Below are positions 53,230 to 62,296 of a stretch of DNA of 64,000 nucleotides, in pieces. Under the pieces are notes generated by a model that made no database searches, had not been told where the DNA came from, and saw nothing but the letters and a program-made list of their open reading frames with translations. Position 1 is the stretch's first letter. The number at the start of each line of letters is the position of its first letter. This stretch comes from Streptacidiphilus jeojiense (GTDB lineage: Bacteria; Actinomycetota; Actinomycetes; Streptomycetales; Streptomycetaceae), in the NCBI RefSeq assembly GCF_000719095.1, contig NZ_JOEH01000029.1, positions 1-64,000 on the forward strand, read 5' to 3'. A program made the position numbers and the translations under genes.

Positions 53230-54557
53230 GACCGGTGCCCGCCGTCCGGGACGTCGCCCTCCCGGGTCAGCAGCAGTTGTTGGACATCCAGGTAGCCGCT
53301 GCGGAATCCGGCCTCGGAGTAGGCGAGGTAGAGGGTCCACATGCGTTGGAACACGCTGTCGAAGCCGAGGGCGGCGACCTCGTCGGCGCGGGCGGTGAAG
53401 CGCTCCCGCCACAGCCGCAGGGTTTCGGCGTAGTGGGCGCCGTAGCCGTGACGCTCGGTCAGACTCAAGCTGGTGTGCCGGGCCAGGGTGGTGCGCACCG
53501 CCTCCACCGAGGGCAGCAGGCCACCGGGGAAGATGTACTTCTGGATCCAGGTGAAGGTGCGCAGGCTGGCCAGCATCCGGTCGTGCGGCATGGTGATGGC
53601 CTGCAGGGCGATCCGGCCGCCGGGGGCGAGTACCCGGTCCAGGGTGGCGAAGTAGGCCGGCCAGTAGTCGCGGCCGACCGCCTCGACCATCTCCACGCTG
53701 AGCACGGCGTCGAACTGCCCGGTCGCTGAGCGGTAGTCGCACAGCCGTACCTCGACCCGGTCGGCCTGGCCTGCGGCGGCGATCCGCTCTTCGGCCAGGC
53801 GCTGCTGCTCCTCTGACAGGGTGAGGGTGACCACCTCGGCGCCCCGCGCGGCCGCGCGCAGGGCGAGCTCGCCCCAGCCGGTGCCGATCTCCAGCACCCG
53901 GGTGCCGTGCCCGACCCCGGCCAGGTCCAGCAGACGGTCGATCTTCCGGTGCTGAGCGGGTGCCAGCAGGTCCCAGGAGGCCGCGGGCGTCCCGTCGGGG
54001 CCGGTCGCGAACAGTGCCGAGGAGTAGGTCAGGGTGGGATCGAGGAACAGCGCGAACAGTTCGTTGGACAGGTCGTAGTGCGCCTGGATGTTGCGCCGGG
54101 CGTTCTCCGGGGTGCCGAGCTGCTCGGCCGGACGGCGCGGGGTGAACCAGCGGCGCAGCCACTGCAGTCGCGGCGGTACCAGGGTCCCCGGGGAGGCGGC
54201 CAGTACGGTGAGCAGCGCGATCAGGTCCGGTGAGTCCCAGTCGCCGGCCTGGTAGGACTCGCCGAAGCCGATCAGCCCGCCGGCGCCGACCCGTTGGAAG
54301 AAGTCGCCGGGCGCCCGCAGCCGCAGTACCGGGGCGTCCGGGGGCGGTGGCGTCCGGTTGAGCAGTGCTCCTCCGGGCAGTTGGACCCGCAGGCCCAGAC
54401 GGCGGGCGACGTGGCGCAGCAGCAGTTCGGCGGCGCGGGCCCGCAGCGGGGAGGCCGGGACGGTGGCGACGTCGGGCCAGCGCCGGGGATCCGCGCCCCG
54501 GTGGTCGCGCTGCTGGGGCGCGCTGCCGTGGCGCTGGGCCGTGGACGGCTGGGTCAT
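53226..54557 (-). CDS. cyclopropane-fatty-acyl-phospholipid synthase-family methyltransferase
   Basis: A 443-aa SAM-dependent lipid methyltransferase. The N-terminal region (about 50-150) contains FGESYQAGDWDSPDL. The SAM-binding part has NIQAHYDLSNELFALFLDPTLTYSSALF, LEIGTGWGELALRAAARGA and LSVEMVEAVGRDYWPAYF, and later WIQKYIFPGGLLPS. These match CFA synthases, which methylate double bonds of membrane phospholipid chains. In some bacteria related enzymes make methylated rather than cyclopropane products. ATG 54557 overlaps the DUF1365 stop by 4 nt. Confidence 0.94.
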   Translation of the reverse strand: MTQPSTAQRHGSAPQQRDHRGADPRRWPDVATVPASPLRARAAELLLRHVARRLGLRVQLPGGALLNRTPPPPDAPVLRLRAPGDFFQRVGAGGLIGFGESYQAGDWDSPDLIALLTVLAASPGTLVPPRLQWLRRWFTPRRPAEQLGTPENARRNIQAHYDLSNELFALFLDPTLTYSSALFATGPDGTPAASWDLLAPAQHRKIDRLLDLAGVGHGTRVLEIGTGWGELALRAAARGAEVVTLTLSEEQQRLAEERIAAAGQADRVEVRLCDYRSATGQFDAVLSVEMVEAVGRDYWPAYFATLDRVLAPGGRIALQAITMPHDRMLASLRTFTWIQKYIFPGGLLPSVEAVRTTLARHTSLSLTERHGYGAHYAETLRLWRERFTARADEVAALGFDSVFQRMWTLYLAYSEAGFRSGYLDVQQLLLTREGDVPDGGHRS

Positions 54558-55318
54558 GGTGCGGTGACTCCTTGCTGGTGCGGGTGGTGCGGTCGGGGCT
54601 GGACGGGCAGCCCGCGCAGGTACATCCGGATGCCCTGAATCCGGATGTGGGCGGAGACCGCAAGGGTGGACAGCGGGTGGCGCAGGGCGGCGCGCAGCAG
54701 CGATGCGGGTGCGGCCGACTGCCGTCTACCCCGCACGGTGGCGGTGAAGGGGCGCCCGTTCGGGTGATCGAGGTGCATGGTCACCGTCAGCCGCTCGTCC
54801 GGCAGCGGGACCGCCATCCGGTAGCGGCCCTCGGTGCCGAAGAACGGGGAGACGTAGAACTCCTTGGGCACCTCGGCCCGGCCCTCGGCGTCGGGCCGCA
54901 GCAGGTAGCAGTGGCGTTCGCCGTAGGTGTTGCAGACCTCGGCGACGGTGCACACCGGCGTCCCGCTCCGGTCGTGGCACCAGTAGAGCGTGAGTGGATT
55001 GAACACATGGCCGAGGCTGCGGGCCTGAGTGAGCATCAGCACCCGCCCGCCGTCCAGGTCGGTCCCGTTGGCGGCCAGGTAGGCGTCGAGGTTGCCGCGC
55101 AGCGTGCCGCGGGGGTCGCCGAGGTGGTCCCGGGCCTCGAAGCGCGCCAGCGGGCGCAGCGGCCTCGGGATCCGCGGCAGCGCGTCGAGGTCGACCAGCC
55201 ACAGGTAGGTGCTGTGGTGGAAGGACCGGCGCACCGGCACGCTGCGGACATGGGTGATCCGGCAGTCGTAGAGGGCGGCTCCCCAGGGGCTGTGCGAGCT
55301 GCCGCCGGGCCTGTTCAT
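54554..55318 (-). CDS. DUF1365 domain-containing protein
   Basis: A 254-aa soluble protein. DUF1365 hallmarks are ALYDCRITHVRSVPVRRSFHHSTYLWLVDLDAL near the N-terminus, LGHVFNPLTLYWCHD near 115-130, EVPKEFYVSPFFGTEGRYRM near 160-180 and SAHIRIQGIRMYLRGLP at the end. It occurs almost always next to FAD oxidoreductase and CFA-type genes, suggesting a step in the same lipid pathway; the reaction is not established for this protein. ATG 55318 overlaps the oxidoreductase stop (ATGA). Confidence 0.94.
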   Translation of the reverse strand: MNRPGGSSHSPWGAALYDCRITHVRSVPVRRSFHHSTYLWLVDLDALPRIPRPLRPLARFEARDHLGDPRGTLRGNLDAYLAANGTDLDGGRVLMLTQARSLGHVFNPLTLYWCHDRSGTPVCTVAEVCNTYGERHCYLLRPDAEGRAEVPKEFYVSPFFGTEGRYRMAVPLPDERLTVTMHLDHPNGRPFTATVRGRRQSAAPASLLRAALRHPLSTLAVSAHIRIQGIRMYLRGLPVQPRPHHPHQQGVTAP

Positions 55319-56685
55319 GCCCGCACCACCGCGGCCAGGGAGTGGGCCGCCTCGACGCCGGAGCGGCAGCCGTCCTCGTGGAAGCCCCAGCCGTGGTAGG
55401 CGCCGGCGTAGGCGGTGCGGCCGGTGCTCAGCGCGGGCAGGCGCTGCTGGGCGGCGCGCGACTCGCGGGTGTACACCGGGTGCTCGTAGACCGTGCGGGA
55501 GACGACGTGCTCCTCGGCGATCGGGTTCGCGGGGTCCTCGTTCAGGGTGACCAGGTAGTCCTCGGGGGTGTCCAGCCGCAGCAGCCGGTTCAGGTGGTAG
55601 GTGACCCGGACTTGGTCGGAGCGATCCACGCAGGAGGTCATCTGGTAGTTCCAGGAGGCCCGGGCCCGGTGCGCGCGCGGCAGCAGCGCGGTGTCGCGGT
55701 GCAGCACGGCGGGGTTGTAGGAGTAGCCGAAGGCGCCCAGTACCGCGTGCTCCTCGCCGCTGGGGTCGGCGAGGAGCCGCAGGGCCTGGTCCGGATGGGT
55801 GGCCAGGACCACCGCGTCGTACTCGGCCGGCGCCCGGTCCGCGGCGCTGATCACCACCCGGTCGCTGTGCCGGCGCACGGCGCGCACCGGCGCCCGGGTG
55901 TGGACTGCGGCGAGCCTGGCGGCGATCCGCTCGACATAGGTGCGCGAGCCGCCGCTGACGGTGCGCCAGGTGGGCGAGCCGGTGACGGCGAGCATGCCGT
56001 GGTTGTCCAGGAAGGCGAACAGGTAGCGGGCCGGGTACTCGCGGGCCAGGTCGGGGGCGCAGGACCAGACCGCGGACACCAGCGGGGTCAGGAAGTGCGC
56101 GGCGAAATAGGGCGAGAAGCCGCCCTGGGCCAGGAACTGGCGCAGGGTCAGCGCGTCGGCGGCCGGGTCCGCGGAGGCCAGCAGTCCGCGGGCGAGCCGG
56201 TGGAAGCGCGGGATCTCGGTGAGCATCCGCAGGTAGCGCGGGCGCGCCAGCGAGCCGGCCTGGGCCAGCAGCCCGGCCGGCCCCCGGGCGCCGGCGTACT
56301 CCAGTCCGCAGCTCAGGCAGCGCACCGACATGCTCATCTCGGATTCCTGGGTGGGGATCCCGAGTTCGTCGAACAGGCGGACCAGGTGCGGGTAGGTACG
56401 GCGGTTGTGCACCAGGAAGGCGGTGTCCAGGGCCAGGTCGGAGCCGTCGGCGGCGCGCACGTCCTGGGTGTGGGCGTGGCCGCCGAGCCGGGTGTCGGCC
56501 TCGTACAGGGTGACCCGTGCGCCGCGCCGGGTCAGCTCGTAGGCCGCGGTGAGCCCGGCGACCCCGCTGCCGACCACAGCGACGCCGCGGCCCTCCGCTC
56601 CCCCGCCATGGCGCCGCCGCGATCCGTACCCCGTGGGGCGCGCCACCGGTGTGCCCACTCCGACGTTCTCGGTCATGCCGCACAT
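55315..56685 (-). CDS. FAD-dependent amine-oxidase-like oxidoreductase (lipid desaturase candidate)
   Basis: A 456-aa flavoprotein with the FAD-binding motif VAVVGSGVAGLTAAYELTRRGARVTLYEAD at about 34-63 and the C-terminal YAGAYHGWGFHEDGC near 430-444. The flavin amine oxidase fold also serves phytoene desaturase-like and fatty-acid desaturases. ATG 56685 is chosen for GGAG seven bases upstream; ATG 56676 is in frame. First gene of the operon and the only one preceded by non-coding DNA (119 bp), so the promoter should lie there. Confidence 0.92.
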   Translation of the reverse strand: MCGMTENVGVGTPVARPTGYGSRRRHGGGAEGRGVAVVGSGVAGLTAAYELTRRGARVTLYEADTRLGGHAHTQDVRAADGSDLALDTAFLVHNRRTYPHLVRLFDELGIPTQESEMSMSVRCLSCGLEYAGARGPAGLLAQAGSLARPRYLRMLTEIPRFHRLARGLLASADPAADALTLRQFLAQGGFSPYFAAHFLTPLVSAVWSCAPDLAREYPARYLFAFLDNHGMLAVTGSPTWRTVSGGSRTYVERIAARLAAVHTRAPVRAVRRHSDRVVISAADRAPAEYDAVVLATHPDQALRLLADPSGEEHAVLGAFGYSYNPAVLHRDTALLPRAHRARASWNYQMTSCVDRSDQVRVTYHLNRLLRLDTPEDYLVTLNEDPANPIAEEHVVSRTVYEHPVYTRESRAAQQRLPALSTGRTAYAGAYHGWGFHEDGCRSGVEAAHSLAAVVRA

Positions 56686-56804
56686 CCCTGCGCTCCGGGC
56701 GGACGGCGTGTGCGCCGGCCGCGGCCTCTCCCCCTGCGCGGGTGATTCGGCGCCGCGGCGGCTGCGGATTGGTCCGGTCGGGATCGGGCGGTGCGCTGCG
56801 GCGC

Positions 56805-57701
56805 TCAGTTGTCCTGGGAGACGGCCTGGTCGTACAGGGTCTGGACCTTGTCGCCGAAGTACGGGCTGTAGGAGACGTCGTCGGTGTCCCCGCCCTCCTG
56901 GTAGCCGCCGATGACGCCGATGACCGTACCGGTGCGGGTCTTCTGGTCGAAGGAGGAGAGCCAGGGGCTGCCGCTGGTGCCCCCGGGGAAGCCGGTGCAG
57001 GCGATCTTCATCTGGGTGTCGCTCTGCTTGGTGGTGGTGTTGAAGCAGGAGATCGGCGCGCTGGCGTCGGAGGGGTAGCCGGTGATCCGGACCACCTGGC
57101 CGAAGCCCTTGTTGACCCCGAGCGTGTCGCCGCCCAGCACGTCCTGGATCTTCTTGCCGTCCAGCGGGCCCAGGGCCACGAAGGCGACGTCCATGTCCGG
57201 GTCGGAGGAGTCGATCCAGCTCTGGTCCACGAAGATCTTCGTGATCGGCCACTCCCCCTGCAGGGCGTTGCCGTCCCGGTACTCGGGCACGAACACCAGG
57301 TCGCTGCCGTAGCTGCCGCCCTTGCCGCTGTGGACGCAGTGCGCCGCGGTCAGCAGCAGGTTCTTCCCGGCGCTGTTGACCACGCTGGCGGTGCAGAAGT
57401 GGTCACCGTTCACATCGTGGTCGAAGATCGCCCCGACCCTGGCGTTGACGCTGGTGGACTTGGCCGGGTGCGAGGTGCCGCCGTGCTTGGCCAGCGCCTC
57501 CTGCAGCCGCTCCTGGGACCAGGCCGACGGGCTGCCGCTGACCTCCTGCCCGATCACCGTCGGCGTCACCGACGCGGAGCCGGAGCCCGCGCTGGAGCTC
57601 GAACTCGAACAGGCCGATGCCAGCAGCACCAGGACGCCGCCCAGGACCGCCGCCGAGCCCCCGCCCGGCCGCCGCTTTCGCGCCGTCGTGATTCGCTGCA
57701 T
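56805..57701 (-). CDS. trypsin-like serine protease lipoprotein
   Basis: A 298-aa exported protease anchored as a lipoprotein (LLASACSSSS). Triad motifs are LLLTAAHCVHSG, PDMDVAFVALG and GFPGGTSGSPWLS. The C-terminus GTVIGVIGGYQEGG..SYSPYFG matches the 10.2-11.1 kb protease. Unlike that paralogue it has a lipobox and a Ser-rich spacer (about 30-45). ATG 57701 is favoured over 57716, whose RBS would touch the start. Substrate unknown. Confidence 0.88.
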   Translation of the reverse strand: MQRITTARKRRPGGGSAAVLGGVLVLLASACSSSSSSAGSGSASVTPTVIGQEVSGSPSAWSQERLQEALAKHGGTSHPAKSTSVNARVGAIFDHDVNGDHFCTASVVNSAGKNLLLTAAHCVHSGKGGSYGSDLVFVPEYRDGNALQGEWPITKIFVDQSWIDSSDPDMDVAFVALGPLDGKKIQDVLGGDTLGVNKGFGQVVRITGYPSDASAPISCFNTTTKQSDTQMKIACTGFPGGTSGSPWLSSFDQKTRTGTVIGVIGGYQEGGDTDDVSYSPYFGDKVQTLYDQAVSQDN

Positions 57702-57853
57702 GGCGTCCGACCTCATTCCGCTGGCCTGTGAGCTGCTGCTTTCCCCGATCCTGCCCGGCCGGTCGGACGGCTGCGCCCCAGGTCGCCCGTACGGGTGAGC
57801 GCACCGGCCGCGTACGGGAGGACGGGGACGGCCGGTCAGCAGCCGGCGCAGGC

Positions 57854-58708
57854 TCAGCGGCTGGCGAAGCGCAGCAGGGTGACCGTGGGCCGCCGGTTGC
57901 GCAGCACCGGCAGCCGCTCCACCCGGGGAGCCGCCGTCCCCCACAGCAGGCCGCGCCCCGGCGGCAGTTCGACCGGCCTGATCTCGGCGACCGCCGGATG
58001 CGCGGTGGCCAGCGCGGGCCGCTGGCGCGCGTTCATCCGCCAGGGCATCGGCGGAAGCCGGTAGCCGCGGGCGACCGGCGGGCCGCGCCGCGCCGCGGGG
58101 TCGGCGGGCCGTCCCGGCGTCCTGGGGACGGCGTCGAACACCAGGCCGCCGCCGGGGAAGTGCTCGGCGCAGCTCGCGATCAGGTCCCTGACCTCGGGCG
58201 GCCGGAAGTACATCAGCAGCCCCTGGGCCAGCACCAGGACGCCCCTGGCCGGGTCGATCCCCGCGGTCCAGGCCGGATCCCTGGCGTCGCAAGCCAGGGT
58301 GTGCTGCCGCGAACCGTGCGGCAGCAGCGAGTGGCGCACCGCCAGCGGCTCGGGCAGGTCCACCGTCAGCCAGGAGACCCGGCCGTTGTCGCAGCGCCAG
58401 AAGGCGGTCTCCAACCCCTCGCCCAGGGAGACCACGGTGCCGTCCGGATAGGCGTCCAGGAACTGCCGCACCACGGAGTCGAAGCAGGCGGCGCGCAGGG
58501 CCAGGGCCTGGGCGGCCAGCGGGTGCGGATGGCCGAAGCGCTCGGTGAACGCGAATCCGCCGGTCTCCGCCACGGCCTCCACCAGGGCCACCGCCTCGGG
58601 GTCCGGCAGCACGGTGTCGGGGCGGCGGGCCTCGGCGGCGCGCTGGTAGAGCGTCCACAGCATGGTCTCGGGCACCCCGTCCAGCGCGACGGCCGTGTTC
58701 GCTGCCAT
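57854..58708 (-). CDS. leucine carboxyl methyltransferase (PPM)-family SAM methyltransferase
   Basis: A 284-aa protein of the LCM/PPM O-methyltransferase family. Segments include AVALVEAVAETGG, VVSLGEGLETAFWRCD (SAM motif), VSWLTVDLPEPLAVRHSLLP and GVLVLAQGLLMYF. Related proteins methylate carboxyl or hydroxyl groups of secondary metabolites. The SAM motif has GEGLET where relatives have G-x-G-x-D. Neighbours do not indicate a substrate. Confidence 0.82.
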   Translation of the reverse strand: MAANTAVALDGVPETMLWTLYQRAAEARRPDTVLPDPEAVALVEAVAETGGFAFTERFGHPHPLAAQALALRAACFDSVVRQFLDAYPDGTVVSLGEGLETAFWRCDNGRVSWLTVDLPEPLAVRHSLLPHGSRQHTLACDARDPAWTAGIDPARGVLVLAQGLLMYFRPPEVRDLIASCAEHFPGGGLVFDAVPRTPGRPADPAARRGPPVARGYRLPPMPWRMNARQRPALATAHPAVAEIRPVELPPGRGLLWGTAAPRVERLPVLRNRRPTVTLLRFASR

Positions 58709-58796
58709 GGACGGCCTCCTGTCCTGCCGGGGGATGCCTGGACATCCGCTGCCCAGATGTACGCACTGTTCCCATGGTGGACCGGGTGGCCGCGGA

Positions 58797-59951
58797 TCAC
58801 CCCTGGTAGGCGTGCGTCTGGGTGGCCTTCACGGCGGCCCAGACCTCGCTCCCCTCGGCCAAGCCCAGTTCGGCGACCGCGCCCTGGGTGAGGTCGGCGG
58901 TGATCCGCAGCTCGCCGACCAGGTCCAGCCGGACCTGGTCGCCGTGCAGTTCCATCCCCGCGACCACGGTCCGCCACAGGTTGCGGGCGCTGGTGTCGGG
59001 GCGGGTGCGGTGCACGGTGACGGCGGACGGCGGGAAGGCCACGAAGACCGCGCCGTCCGCGCTGTCGGCGGTGGTGACCGCCACCGGCCCGGAGGCCGCC
59101 TCGACCCGGACCTCGTGGCCGTCGGCGGTGCCCCGGAACAGGTTGAGGCCCACCAGGCGGGCGATGTAGTCGCTGCGCGGGTGGCGGGCGATCTCGGCGG
59201 GCGCCCCGTCCTGGACCACCGCGCCGTCCTCGATGACGGTGATCCGGTCAGCCAGCACCATCGCGTCCAACGGATCGTGGGTGACCAGGACCGCGACGGC
59301 GTCGAACTCGGCCAGGTGGCGACGCAGCTGGGTGCGCACGTCCAGCCGGGTGCGGGCGTCCAGGGCGGCCATCGGCTCGTCCAGCAGCAGCAGCCGCGGG
59401 CGCGGGGCCAGGGCCCGGGCCAGGGCCACCCGCTGGGCCTGGCCGCCGGAGAGCGAGCGGGGGCGGGCGGCGGCGTGCTCGGCCAGGCCGACCCGTTCCA
59501 GCCAGGCGGCGGCCTCGGCTCGGGCGGCGGTCTTGGCGCCGCGCCAGGGGCCTCCGTGTCCGGGGCCGCTGCGGGTGCGCAGCCCGAAGGCGACGTTGTC
59601 GAGCGCGCTGAGGTGCGGGAAGAGCAGGTAGTCCTGGAACACCACGCCCACCGGGCGTTCCTCGGTGGGGACCCGCAGCCGGGCTGCGGGTTCCTCCAGG
59701 GTGCGGCCGTCCAGGGTCAGCCGTCCGGCGTCGAGCGGGGTCAGTCCGGCCAGCGCGCGCAGGGCGGTGGTCTTTCCGGCGCCGTTGGGTCCGAGCAGGG
59801 CGAGCACTTCGCCGGGGCGGGCGCGCAGGGTGACGTCCAGTCGGAAGCCGGCGCCGGCGGCGTCCCGGGGCGGGCGCGCCACGACCAGGTGCGCGTCCAG
59901 GCCGTCCGCGTCGGCGTCAGCGGCGGTGGGGGCGACGTCGGGGTCGGTCAT
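58797..59951 (-). CDS. modC: ModC, molybdate ABC transporter ATP-binding protein
   Basis: A 384-aa ABC ATPase. Walker A LLGPNGAGKTTALRALAG is near 51-68, the signature RSLSGGQAQRVALARALA near 165-182, Walker B LLLLDEPMAALDART near 188-202 and the H-loop VTHDP near 225. The C-terminal TOBE/Mop domain (about 310-380) binds oxyanion and regulates uptake. ATG 59951 overlaps the modB stop by 4 nt. Confidence 0.93.
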   Translation of the reverse strand: MTDPDVAPTAADADADGLDAHLVVARPPRDAAGAGFRLDVTLRARPGEVLALLGPNGAGKTTALRALAGLTPLDAGRLTLDGRTLEEPAARLRVPTEERPVGVVFQDYLLFPHLSALDNVAFGLRTRSGPGHGGPWRGAKTAARAEAAAWLERVGLAEHAAARPRSLSGGQAQRVALARALAPRPRLLLLDEPMAALDARTRLDVRTQLRRHLAEFDAVAVLVTHDPLDAMVLADRITVIEDGAVVQDGAPAEIARHPRSDYIARLVGLNLFRGTADGHEVRVEAASGPVAVTTADSADGAVFVAFPPSAVTVHRTRPDTSARNLWRTVVAGMELHGDQVRLDLVGELRITADLTQGAVAELGLAEGSEVWAAVKATQTHAYQG

Positions 59952-60811
59952 GCCGGGCCTCCGGTCCAGCGTCCGCGCAGGCCGACCAGGACCAGCACGG
60001 AGACGACGAGCAGGACCAGGCTGAGGGCGATCGCGGTGGCCGGGTCGTCCTGCAGGGCCAGGTAGACGGCCAGCGGCATGGTCTGGGTGGTGCCGGGGAA
60101 GTTCCCGGCGAAGGTGATGGTGGCGCCGAACTCGCCCAGGGCCCTGGCCCAGGCCAGCACGCTGCCGGCGGCGATGCCGGGGGCGACCAGCGGCAGGGTG
60201 ACCCGGCGGAACGCGGTGAAGCGCGAGGCGCCCAAGGTCGCGGCGGCCTCCTCGTAGCGCGAGTCGGCGCCGCGCAGCGCTCCCTCGACGCTGAGCACCA
60301 GGAAGGGCATGGCGACGAACGCCTCGGCCACCACCACCCCGGCCGTGGTGAACGGCAGGGTGATGCCGAAGGCGGAGTCCAGCCAGCGGCCGACCAGGCC
60401 GTTGCGGCCGAAGACCAGCAGCAGTGCGACGCCGCCGACCACCGGCGGCATCACCAGCGGGACGGTCACCAGGGTGCGCAGCAGGGAGCGTCCGGGGAAC
60501 TCGGTGCGGGCCAGCAGCCAGGCCATCGGCACGCCGAGGAGCAGCGAGACGGCGGTGGCGGCGGTGGCGGTGATCAGCGAGAGCCGCAGTGCGGGCCAGA
60601 CCGTGCCGTCGCCCAGGACGCTGCCCATTCCGCTCCAGGGCGCCCTGACCAGCAGACCGACCAGGGGCAGCACCAGGAACGCCAGCCCGACGACGGCCGG
60701 GAGCAGCAGCGCCACCGGGACGGCGCCGGCCCGCCGGCGCCGCCAGGGGCGGCCGCGGCGGGTCGGCGCCGAGCTGATCACGTCGTCCGCGGGCAGGTGG
60801 CGTCCGGTCAC
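59948..60811 (-). CDS. modB: ModB, molybdate ABC transporter permease
   Basis: A 287-aa membrane protein with about six helices and the coupling motif EEAAATLGASRFTAFRRVTLPLVAPGIAAG near 195-224. The start is best placed at GTG 60811, which overlaps the modA stop (GTGA); GTG 60781 is a shorter alternative. N-terminal residues 1-22 are basic and cytoplasmic. Confidence 0.92.
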   Translation of the reverse strand: MTGRHLPADDVISSAPTRRGRPWRRRRAGAVPVALLLPAVVGLAFLVLPLVGLLVRAPWSGMGSVLGDGTVWPALRLSLITATAATAVSLLLGVPMAWLLARTEFPGRSLLRTLVTVPLVMPPVVGGVALLLVFGRNGLVGRWLDSAFGITLPFTTAGVVVAEAFVAMPFLVLSVEGALRGADSRYEEAAATLGASRFTAFRRVTLPLVAPGIAAGSVLAWARALGEFGATITFAGNFPGTTQTMPLAVYLALQDDPATAIALSLVLLVVSVLVLVGLRGRWTGGPA

Positions 60812-61647
60812 GGCGCCTGGAAGCCGGCGGCGGCGAGTTCCTGCTCTGCGGGGGCGGAGAGCACGAAGGCAGTGAAGGCCGCGGCTGCGGCGCTGTTGGT
60901 GGCGTGGGTCAGCGGGGCGATCGGGTAGCTGGTGACGGCCTGCTGGGCGGCCGGGAAGTCGACGCCGACGACCTTGCCCTTGGAGCCCTGGACGTCGGTG
61001 CGGTAGACCAGCGCGGCGTCGACCTCCTTGAGCTCGACCTTGGTGAGGGCGCTGGTGACGTCCTGCTCGTAGGTGACCGGCGTGACCGTGACCTTGGCGG
61101 CGGCCAGGGCCTTGACCGCGGCGGCGCCGCAGGGGACGGTCTTGGCGCACAGCGCGACCTTGACCGAGGAGGAGGAGAGCTGCTGCAGCGTGGTGATCCC
61201 CTTGGGGTTGCCGGGGACGACCGCGATCTCCAGGCTGTTCTTGGCGAAGTTCACCGGCGCGGCCGCGTTGTCGCCGGCCTTGGTGACGGTGGCCATGGTG
61301 GCGGTGCTGGCCGAGGCGAAGACGTCGGCGGGGGCGCCGGAGACGATGCTCGCCGCGAGGGTGTCGCTGCCGCCGAAGTTGAAGGTGACCGTGGTGCCGG
61401 GGTGGGCCGCTTCGAACTCCTTGCCGAACTGGGTGAAGGTGTTCTTCAGCGAGGCGGCGGCGAAGACGATGACCTTGCCGGTGATCGCGGGCGACGCCGA
61501 GGCGCTCGCCGATCCGGCGGCCGGGGTAGAGGCCGTGGCCGAGGACGACGCGGTGGTGTTGCCACTGGAGGAGCAGGCAGTCAGTGCGAGCAGGGCCGCG
61601 GCGGCTGTGGCGCCGAGAGTGGCAGTGCGCAGACGGGTGTTGGCCAT
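60808..61647 (-). CDS. modA: ModA, molybdate-binding lipoprotein
   Basis: A 279-aa periplasmic-type binding protein anchored as a lipoprotein (LALTACSSSG). After a Ser/Thr/Ala-rich linker (about 28-52) comes the ModA fold: VIVFAAASLKNTFTQFGKEF, FNFGGSDTLAASIVSGAPADVFASAS and DAALVYRTDVQ. The Ser in AAASL and in GSDTL are expected oxyanion ligands. First gene of modABC, 30 bp after the regulator gene. Confidence 0.94.
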   Translation of the reverse strand: MANTRLRTATLGATAAAALLALTACSSSGNTTASSSATASTPAAGSASASASPAITGKVIVFAAASLKNTFTQFGKEFEAAHPGTTVTFNFGGSDTLAASIVSGAPADVFASASTATMATVTKAGDNAAAPVNFAKNSLEIAVVPGNPKGITTLQQLSSSSVKVALCAKTVPCGAAAVKALAAAKVTVTPVTYEQDVTSALTKVELKEVDAALVYRTDVQGSKGKVVGVDFPAAQQAVTSYPIAPLTHATNSAAAAAFTAFVLSAPAEQELAAAGFQAP

Positions 61648-61677
61648 GGCGGGTGTACCCCCTGGGGTGAAGGTCGG

Positions 61678-62094
61678 TCAGGAACGTTCGACGACCACGT
61701 TGGTCGACTTGATCACAGCGACGGCGGGGACTCCGGGCTCCAGCCGCAACTCCTCGGCCGACTCGCGGCTGATGAGCGAGACCACCCGGAAGGGCCCTGC
61801 CTGGATCTCCACCTGCGCGGCCACGTCACCGAGCTGTACGTCGGTGACGATGCCGCGGAAGCGGTTGCGGGCGGACGAAGGGAGTCCTTCCGCGGCCGTG
61901 GTCTCGGAGCGCGCCAGTTCCCTGGCGAAGGCCGCAAGCTGGGCGCCCGGGACGATGCGGTGGCCGTGCTCGTCGCGTTCGGCGGCGAGCCGGCCGGCGT
62001 CGACCCAGCGGCGCATGGTGTCGGAGCTGACACCGAGCAGGGCCGCGGCCTCTCCGATCCGGTAGCTGTTCACATGACGATCATCTTGTCGCAT
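61678..62094 (-). CDS. molybdenum-dependent regulator: MerR/excisionase-type HTH fused to Mop/TOBE domain
   Basis: A 138-aa protein. Residues 9-40 form a winged helix-turn-helix of the BldC/excisionase type (YRIGEAAALLGVSSDTMRRWVDAGRL), and residues 70-136 a Mop/TOBE molybdate-binding domain (NRFRGIVTDVQLGDVAAQVEIQAGPFRVVSLISRES). This matches the actinobacterial replacement for E. coli ModE. ATG 62094 has GAGGGG 7 nt upstream. It leads modABC on the same strand, so it probably autoregulates the operon in response to molybdate. Confidence 0.9.
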   Translation of the reverse strand: MRQDDRHVNSYRIGEAAALLGVSSDTMRRWVDAGRLAAERDEHGHRIVPGAQLAAFARELARSETTAAEGLPSSARNRFRGIVTDVQLGDVAAQVEIQAGPFRVVSLISRESAEELRLEPGVPAVAVIKSTNVVVERS

Positions 62095-62296
62095 CTGCTA
62101 TCCCCTCGTCACTCGTAGCATTGCACAGGCCAGTTCGGAGCTGCGAACCTCCTCGCATGTGCGAGCCCCCAGACGGGTGGGTCGCCGGGGGCGGGTCCGC
62201 GGACCTGCTCGGCTCCATGATCACCGACGGGTGACGGCTGTGTGCCCGCGACGCTAGGTTGGTCTCTGTTGACACGTGACACGGGGGATCTCGGTG

